Source: Apophysomyces variabilis
Lineage: Eukaryota > Mucoromycota > Mucoromycetes > Mucorales > Mucoraceae
DNA: 64,000 nt
NCBI GenBank assembly: GCA_002749535.1
Contig: MZZL01000106.1
Location: 1 to 64,000 of the forward strand
Reading direction: 5' to 3'
Notes under the pieces: model-generated
What the model saw: only the letters and a program-made list of their open reading frames with translations
Told to the model about the DNA's origin: nothing
The model's database searches: none
In this document: in pieces, positions 56,036-64,000 of the stretch
Layout: each line of letters begins with the position of its first letter
Position numbering within the stretch: the stretch's first letter is position 1
Translations under genes and position numbers: made by a program

Positions 56036-56344
56036 GCCCCTTATACTTACGCATCCGTTCTTCGTAAGTAGATAGCGACGTTGGCCATAGGCCGTGCTAT
56101 AAAAGACAACATCAACATCCGCTTTGGAATTCTTAAAAAAGGGCACAAGTTGAAGGTTGATGTGACAGAGAAAAAAGCGGATTTGATAGAAATGACAGCA
56201 GATTTGCAAGAAATCCTACAACTGTTGGATGCAGATAACAACAGTGACGGAAGCGTGGCTCTACCAGTTTCGTCCACAGGAACAATCAAGCCACCTTATG
56301 AAACAAATACGCTGGGAAAGAAGCACGTCTTGAATGTTCGATAG
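56036..56344 (+). repeat. Diverged dispersed repeat, copy at 56.1 kb
   Basis: TTATACTTACGCAT..TTCTTCGTA..GATAG..GTTGGCCATAGGCCGTGCT parallels 44735-44790 with substitutions. An 87-codon frame (56081-56344) begins inside it (MAIGRAIKDNINI) and has no recognisable domain. Confidence 0.45.
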
Positions 56345-57152
56345 TAGGCTAGTTGATGCTGTCAATTCGCTAAACTAACATATAGCATCGAAAACGGATA
56401 GTAGAAGCTGGGAATAAGTAGTGCAATGGGAGTAACTGCGATTGCCACAGCTTCGTTGCATTCGTTGTCAGCTAAAAGACATCTCAGTAAGTTTTGTCGA
56501 CGTCGAACTTCTGATGAACCAGACGAAAACTTTCACATGATGAAAAGGCTCTTGATCCGCTTTACAACAATGACATATATCGGCAGTATCTGATCGTTGA
56601 TGCCAATGACTCGATGGCACTTTTTGTCCTCTCCCATTCCAAAGTCGGACAGGATACATCAATGTAGGTTGCTGTTGCATTTACTTGGCTCGAAACTTCC
56701 CACCATGGCCTTTTGCCTTTTAGCCCCAATAATATTTACTGTGAGTTTAGCTATTTGTGCTTGTATATTATATGTTAGAAAAATGCTGACATGTAGTTCT
56801 GGTATAAGAATTTTGCAATGTGGCATTGACAGATACCTTCACGTTGTTACTGCTTTTGCGTATGCTGAATAATATTGAGGATGGCTTCTTTCACATCAAC
56901 CAACTTTAAGCTTTCTTACTTATACCATCACACTTTCCATCAAAACTTTACTAGAACCCTGTGATTCCGTTCCTTCAATATTGTCAGTTGGTGTAAATGC
57001 ATTTTTAATTTATGAAACAAACTGTTTACCAGTCTCAGCTTTCCGTTTGTGATTCGGAAACTCCCGTTATTTTTAAGTTGCGATCTGCACAATGGTTTTG
57101 TCCCTGTAAGGCACTAATCTGTTTCTCTATCTCTTCCCCGAATTTTTGTAAG

Positions 57153-60048
57153 ATGGACCTCGACACCCAAATTCTACAAAATGTTTCAGAACCAGAAGCT
57201 GATGCCGAAGATTTTACGGAAACAACTCGCCAAGAGCCTCCAACCAGAAGACAAAGAACTAGATATAGAACCTCCATCCTTCCGAATAATGGAGACAAGA
57301 AATATAGGATTAGGAGAGAACTAAACTTGTCAAAGTTTCTACAAAATGATTACCAGTACGTACGAGTATATATAGAGAGAGTATAATCATATATACAAGC
57401 TAATATACTTCAAATTATAGGTCAAGCTTCGCTCGTTGGCGGAGGATTACACTTTGGTTCGCCAAGACGCGATGAATCTGGTTTACTTGCACTTACGCCA
57501 TGGGGTGGAACAGCGTGAGAATAGTCCAACCTTTTCTTTTCCGCCCATCATGGACAGCATTTTTTGGACAAGAGCATGCAGGATGGTCGGCGGCTCCTTG
57601 TCTCAGCCAGGACACGTAAGCGTCCAGTGATGGACTCTTACATAAAGCTAATTTTTCCAACTTCACGACAGGAGACTTGGGAAAGGCATTTGCGGAAGAC
57701 TTTCAATACATATTATGGCTGGCTAAGGAAAGATAGCGCTGGTAATTGTGTGTATCGTTTCGCATATTACTTGATTGAGGTCACTAAATGCTAACTCTTC
57801 TTGTCAAAGACTTTTACAACATTCCACGTACAGATGGTGCAATGAGCTGTGCTCTTTGCTACATGGCTCCTGCCATAATACAAAGTAATTGTAAAACATA
57901 TGTCCAGACAATTAAAGAAATGTTGAACAACTATTTTAGATATGAGATATCATCTAGTACCAAATGTTCCAGTGTATCTGACATACGTCTTCTAACCCCT
58001 TTTTGCCAAATTGAAGAAGAGATCCGGCCGTGCTCTTCCTGGGGGAGGATCAAAGGCCCACGGTATGTCTTCCATCTGTTCCAGAAAGCTTTGGATATCT
58101 CGAATCCTCACTGTCACTGTCTATTAGCAAAGCGGGCGACGCGGCTTGTTATACATCATCGTCCGCTCCCGGAGGCACTGTGGCAGACAACACCATTCAG
58201 GGAAGAGGTTGTCGACTTCCATCAGTACATTGAGCATTTTAAGACGATGATGCACTTACATCAGCCATAGGGTCCAGTACGATCTATACCATGAGTTTCT
58301 TGCGGATGTTGAGATTGAAAGGTCGATCCGGAAGACAAAGCATCATGGAAACTATTCCCTAATATGATTGTATACTTGTACCGGTTACACGCGTATGCAA
58401 AGGAATTAGATGGAAAGCAGTGGTCTCTACTGCCTTTAGCCGGTAACCGCGTAGCTCATGTCAGTATAGATGGTCTTTGTCTATACAATATTTTTCGTGA
58501 AATTGTTGCCGAGGGAGGGCAATTGCCAGAGCTTCTGGTGCTAAATTTTTTTGGCAAGCTGGATATGCGATTTACTAACTGCTAATCTCATGAAAGAACG
58601 AAACTGAGCTGAGCACGCAAATTAGATTGAAAAACAGGTTCATCTTGTTCATGCGTAATATGGGTATTCGGGAACGTTTCTGGGTGAGATTGTTCAACTT
58701 CGACCGTTGCCAAAAGAATCGACATCGCTGGAATTCGGACAGTAATAGTACCTTGTTAATATAGTCCCTCATTGCTCAACATCTGTATCATGTGCCTTTA
58801 ATGCCGGCAGAGCCCCGTATGAAAATACATACTTCTTCACTACGAACGGTGTGGCCGCCAATGCCCAATTTGAAACTCGCCGCCCTTGTATGTAATAAGG
58901 ATATTACTTGGAAGAATTAAATGTTGATGTGCCTAATATAGATCAGCTCCCTTCTTCGTCCAGGGATATCCGTTTGCTTCCCTGGAATCGCGATTTATCC
59001 CGCTGGACACGAGGCATATACTATTTGAATAAAAAATCCCGTCGGCCTGGGCAGAGAAATGCTTTTATGATCGAGGATTGTGGGCCATGATCCCGGTATG
59101 AGAGCAAGGACATGATAATGCGGTGTATATCTGCGACCTTTATTGACATTGGCTTAGGGATTCGATCAATGTTTACTTGTGTGGATACGAACGAGTCCAT
59201 GCGAGAACGCGCCTTTCGGGAATCACATACTGCCTCTGTAAGCAATGGCCAATATCAATGAGTCTGCAATTTGTTTTGGCTGAAAAGCTTAACCCATAAA
59301 CCATAAGAAGCAGTCAATGTTCTCTTGGGTGAAGCAAAAAGAACTCCAATGCCGCGAAAACGGCCGACATGGAAGCCGTATTACGATTTGTTGTCTGAAC
59401 CCCCCGCAAAAGTGGCTAGTTTTGCAGAATTTCAACGATACATTGGGGTCTATAGCATAATTCGGAATCGGTAATCCAGTAACGGAAGGCTTTAGCTTAT
59501 GAATGCCATTAGGCTTCATAATTATACAAAATCATACTGTCATCGTGAACGGCTGATCACAATGTCAAGGGTTCGGAAGGTAGCATGTCAGGTTTGGTGA
59601 ACAAGATTGTCCATATGATAAAACCATGCGTAAGTCTGTCCAATTGGTAACTTTCTTAACTTCCTTCTAGGATGATCATCCGATCAAAACGTCAAAATCC
59701 AACTGCAAAGAAAACCGTGATACCATGGAAAGGGATGATCGTCCTGTGATCATTGCGCATGGGGACACTGATATTCGAGCGGGTATGAAAGGTCATGCCG
59801 TGAACCTTTGAAGGTTTATTTTTTTTGTTTCATTGAGAAGATTCTTACAGAGAGATCATCCGCAGAAATTTCGTCGCGTTTTAGGTTACAAGGCACCTGT
59901 TTTGCTAGTCGATGAATACAATGCGAGCAAAGTCTGCTCCAGCTGTGATGAGACAACCGAAGAATATCGCACTGCTACTTTGCGGTGCCAACACAAGTAT
60001 GGTAACCAATGCAAATGTACAGGCCTTCTTAAGAGTAGAGTCTACTAG
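57153..60048 (+). pseudogene. Fanzor-like (eukaryotic TnpB-type) nuclease, copy C, heavily degraded
   Basis: A plausible start at 57153 (MDLDTQILQNVSEPEADA) leads into LRSLAEDYTLVRQDAMNL, then a helical region (FYNIPRTDGAMSCALC). Later blocks appear in changing frames: WSLLPLAGNRVAHVSIDG, SSRDIRLLPWNRDLSRW, FIDIGLGIRSMF (RuvC-I Asp codon 59145-59147) and VIIAHGDTDIRAGMKGHAV. LLVDEYNASKVCSSC follows (RuvC-II Glu codon 59914-59916, ribbon cysteines). The order parallels copy A block for block. Frame breaks occur near 58,270 and 58,350 and at several later points. No convincing RuvC-III remains after 60,050, where the expected Asp-Asn motif is replaced by an RRGCCGN-like remnant. It is dead and older than A or B. 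Confidence 0.6.
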
Positions 60049-62527
60049 AACAAAGGTGCTTCGTCTTTACGGTGCTAAAAGAAAACGACGATACTGTCTC
60101 GACGCGGATGTTGTGGTAATGCATCACACCTCAGTATGCGAGGAAAGAATTCCTGTCCGTAAGTATTGTCTTATTGTAGTAGATGAAGAAGTACCAACGT
60201 TCTTTATTTTAGCACTTAATGATCCCAGAAGCATGGTGTATCCGATAGGGGGGCGCCAGACCACACATGCACAGGATGGTCCAACTACTGGCGCCGTGGT
60301 ATGGCTTGTATTTATGGCATTATATACATAACTAATGAGTATTTGCGTGGCGGTTTTGAAATCGCTATGTTAACGCAGGAAAGAATATTAGGCGCACCCT
60401 CGTACGCTATATGGAAAGTGACCATGATCTCGGTTCGCGTCCGGAATCACTTCAACGGGGAACGCGTAACGAGCAAGAGCCTATGGATCCCGAGAATTAA
60501 AACGCGCCATGAATCATTTAAATACAATGAGATTGTATGAGCGATAACAGACATCTTGCGCATATCACTTGTTCTTGTTTGTTCTATATAGCATGCAGAA
60601 AGAAATTTATACTTGCGTTTTGTCCTCCGGATTTTAATTAGCATTTGCACCATTAGCATCTAAGTTTTACAGAGTCTCTCCGTTGCCTCGTTTGATACAG
60701 TTCCTTAGTAAAGCATTGCTGACATATATAAACGGAGCAATAGTTTGCCAAATGAGGAACATGGTTTTCTCAAGTTTTCGTTACATGGCCTTGTCTTTCA
60801 TTTTTACTGTATCTCCGGAACTAACTGCTTGTTTAAGTGAATCCTTAATGGAAGAGTCATCGCCATATTGCTTTCCTGTAGTAGAAAGAGACATGCAGAC
60901 TATCAGATTGAAATGGAAGATGATTTACTAATGCATCCTCAGAGGAGTTAGTTTGATAAACCATTTAAACACTTGAAAAGGTAATACCATTGTGCTCATT
61001 TTCCTGGATTTTGCATAAACTACTTGTTTCACAAATGTTGTCTATTATGCGGTATAAGAACTGATCATTGTTTCTCACACGTTCCTTTTCTGTTACTTTA
61101 CCTAGGGTCCCGTATTGTATTTATCTATAAACCCACTTGTACTCTAAGCAAATGGGTTTGTGCATTAACACAGGTTTGCATGCGTGTAGCTGCTCTTCCT
61201 GTCTATTTTATAGACGACAACGTGTAAAGCGATAACTAGGAGAGATTCATGAATGACCTGATGCCAGAGATGTCTCAGGTCACATCAGTAACTTTTTATA
61301 ATTGGTCAAAAATTCCTCTTCTTCTTTTTCTCCATTTTTTTTGCTATCATTTTTGTTTCTTGCGCTTTTTGCTTCTCTTCACAGAGGATTTGATCATATA
61401 GCATGTCGTAGTCCATTTTCCGGCATTAAAAGCTTTTCAGTATGTGATAGGTCTACTGCAGGATAAGTTTCTTGCAGTTAACTATTAGGGTCTGCAAGCG
61501 ATACCTTTCTGAGGGGATCTATGGAAAATGCAAGTCTTATACTGATTGACTGACATTGATATATCAAGTTGATCTTGCCGCTTTTCAAGTGAGAATTCGT
61601 ACATACATAAACTGCAGCTTATGCCATGCGTGTGAAGCAATTGATAGGTTATATCGCATTTAGGGGTTCAACGTATTGATTAGGTCACTTTCCATATGTA
61701 TTTCCCTGGAAGGCAAGGCACAAGATTGTATGGAAAATCTGATAAACTTCATTACCGGTAGCTTTTTAAAGCTAGTTGTCAATTGACATTTCCCACCGGC
61801 TATTTCCTGCCTTTTCTCGAAATGTACAATTTAACCGTAAAAGGATGTATCGTATTTTCAAAAGGAACAATTAACTACAGCCTTCTCTTTATTTAGTGTT
61901 TCTGCAAACCGCTGCGAACGTTAAGCTGATTAAGATGCGCAAACATAGTTAGTTGGCGCCTTCACAGCGGTTGGACTTAACTGGTGCTGTATTTTGGTAA
62001 GTATTCCTTTACTTTCATTTACCGTTTTTAATTTTTTTTTGTTTTTTAGCCTAGGATGATCACATTACAGGAGTCCTTCGTGTCTCGCAGCGATGGTCAT
62101 ACAATATCTGGGCGACACAGTGCAAGAACCGGTTAGGACCGTTCAATATTCACTTTTAAAGTGGCAAGGCAGTAGAAACCTGCCATTCAGCCCATCTGTT
62201 CAACATAGATTCGTGCCTGGGACCTTCTTTTCTTCAGCTGTTTAACACAGGGAGGCGTGGAATCTCCGGGAGTTCTAGGTAAGAAATTGATGCAGTTGAT
62301 GTGATTGGCTGACGTTCTTTGTGCAAAAAAGTTGGTGACGTCTGGTGCAGATTACTGGTGCGAATAGACGGTCCCAGCAAGCGCGGTATCGACAATCTCC
62401 GCCGCCAATAGGCTCGCTCGTCGGAGCTCATGTTATGAAACATATACTTGCCCCACCGGAAGCCAGCTGCTTGTGCCTTAACATCTCGACGCAACATCTG
62501 TTTCGTTAACTTATCTGTTATATTAGT
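60049..62527. other. Intergenic, mostly non-coding
   Basis: Frames at 60301-60540 and 60683-60931 have no domain. An 8-bp inverted repeat (TGACCTGA/TCAGGTCA) is at 61255-61285. A 20-nt stretch with GATTACTGGTGCG near 62,350 resembles one near 55,752. Nothing else is supported. Confidence 0.45.

Positions 62528-64000
<1,473 letters not shown>

Larger units (their letters stand above)
52470..57152. other. Gene-poor DNA with relic repeats
   Basis: A poly-T/poly-A tract at 52486-52504 lies upstream of copy B. Further features are a short perfect 8-bp inverted repeat (GGCACAGG/CCTGTGCC) at 53586-53623, an AT microsatellite near 54,655-54,675, the repeat copies at 54.24-54.40 and 56.04-56.10 kb, and small frames without domains (54018-54353, 55056-55385, 56081-56344). 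No functional gene is visible. Confidence 0.45.

Noticed and set aside
62234..62497. 87-codon minus-strand frame upstream of the V-ATPase gene
   Set aside because: Lies in the promoter and leader region of the plus-strand gene; no domain and no splice context.

Overview
The window looks like nuclear DNA of an early-diverging filamentous fungus, most likely Mucoromycota (Mucorales-like). Genes carry many short GT..AG introns (about 45-90 nt, often with a CTAAC/CTGAC-like branch site), the set of housekeeping genes is eukaryotic and opisthokont, base composition is moderately AT-rich, and decayed Fanzor-type (eukaryotic TnpB-like) coding regions of a kind I associate with Mucorales lie between the genes. 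No bacterial operons, CRISPR arrays, rRNA or convincing tRNA genes were seen.

Layout. 1-1.4 kb: repeat-rich non-coding DNA. 1.4-4.7 kb: two minus-strand genes, a BSD-domain protein and a MIT-domain protein. 6.5-7.0 kb: a small TM2-domain membrane protein. 9.06-12.16 kb: the large gamma subunit of the AP-1 clathrin adaptor. 13.0-15.9 kb: Fanzor-like element A (minus, broken). 18.4-24.6 kb: a CHD6-9/Kismet-type chromatin remodeller with one apparent frameshift. 25.3-28.9 kb: a multi-exon gene I do not recognise. 30.9-32.6 kb: QTRT2 (queuosine tRNA modification), convergent with dihydroorotase at 32.8-34.1 kb, followed by a Rab2-like GTPase at 34.6-35.8 kb that contains an 11-nt micro-exon. 37.9-38.7 and 42.0-42.8 kb: two related single-zinc-finger genes, the first broken. 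45.4-46.5 kb: mitochondrial dicarboxylate carrier. 48.5-52.5 kb: Fanzor-like element B (minus), with nonsense mutations and a lost RuvC-III aspartate. 57.2-60.1 kb: Fanzor-like element C (plus, heavily broken). 62.5 kb to the right edge: the vacuolar ATPase catalytic subunit A, whose first coding exon is only the start codon; it continues beyond the window.

The cellular genes are not a functional cluster. Several concern endomembrane traffic and acidification (AP-1 gamma, Rab2-like, V-ATPase A, possibly the MIT protein), the others nucleotide, tRNA and mitochondrial metabolism and chromatin. They are separated by gene-poor stretches of 1-5 kb that hold decaying mobile DNA. The most distinctive content is the three divergent Fanzor-like coding regions, each inactivated in its own way, plus short dispersed repeats that may mark element ends. 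All gene models were made by eye from splice signals and family knowledge; exon borders without transcript support are provisional.
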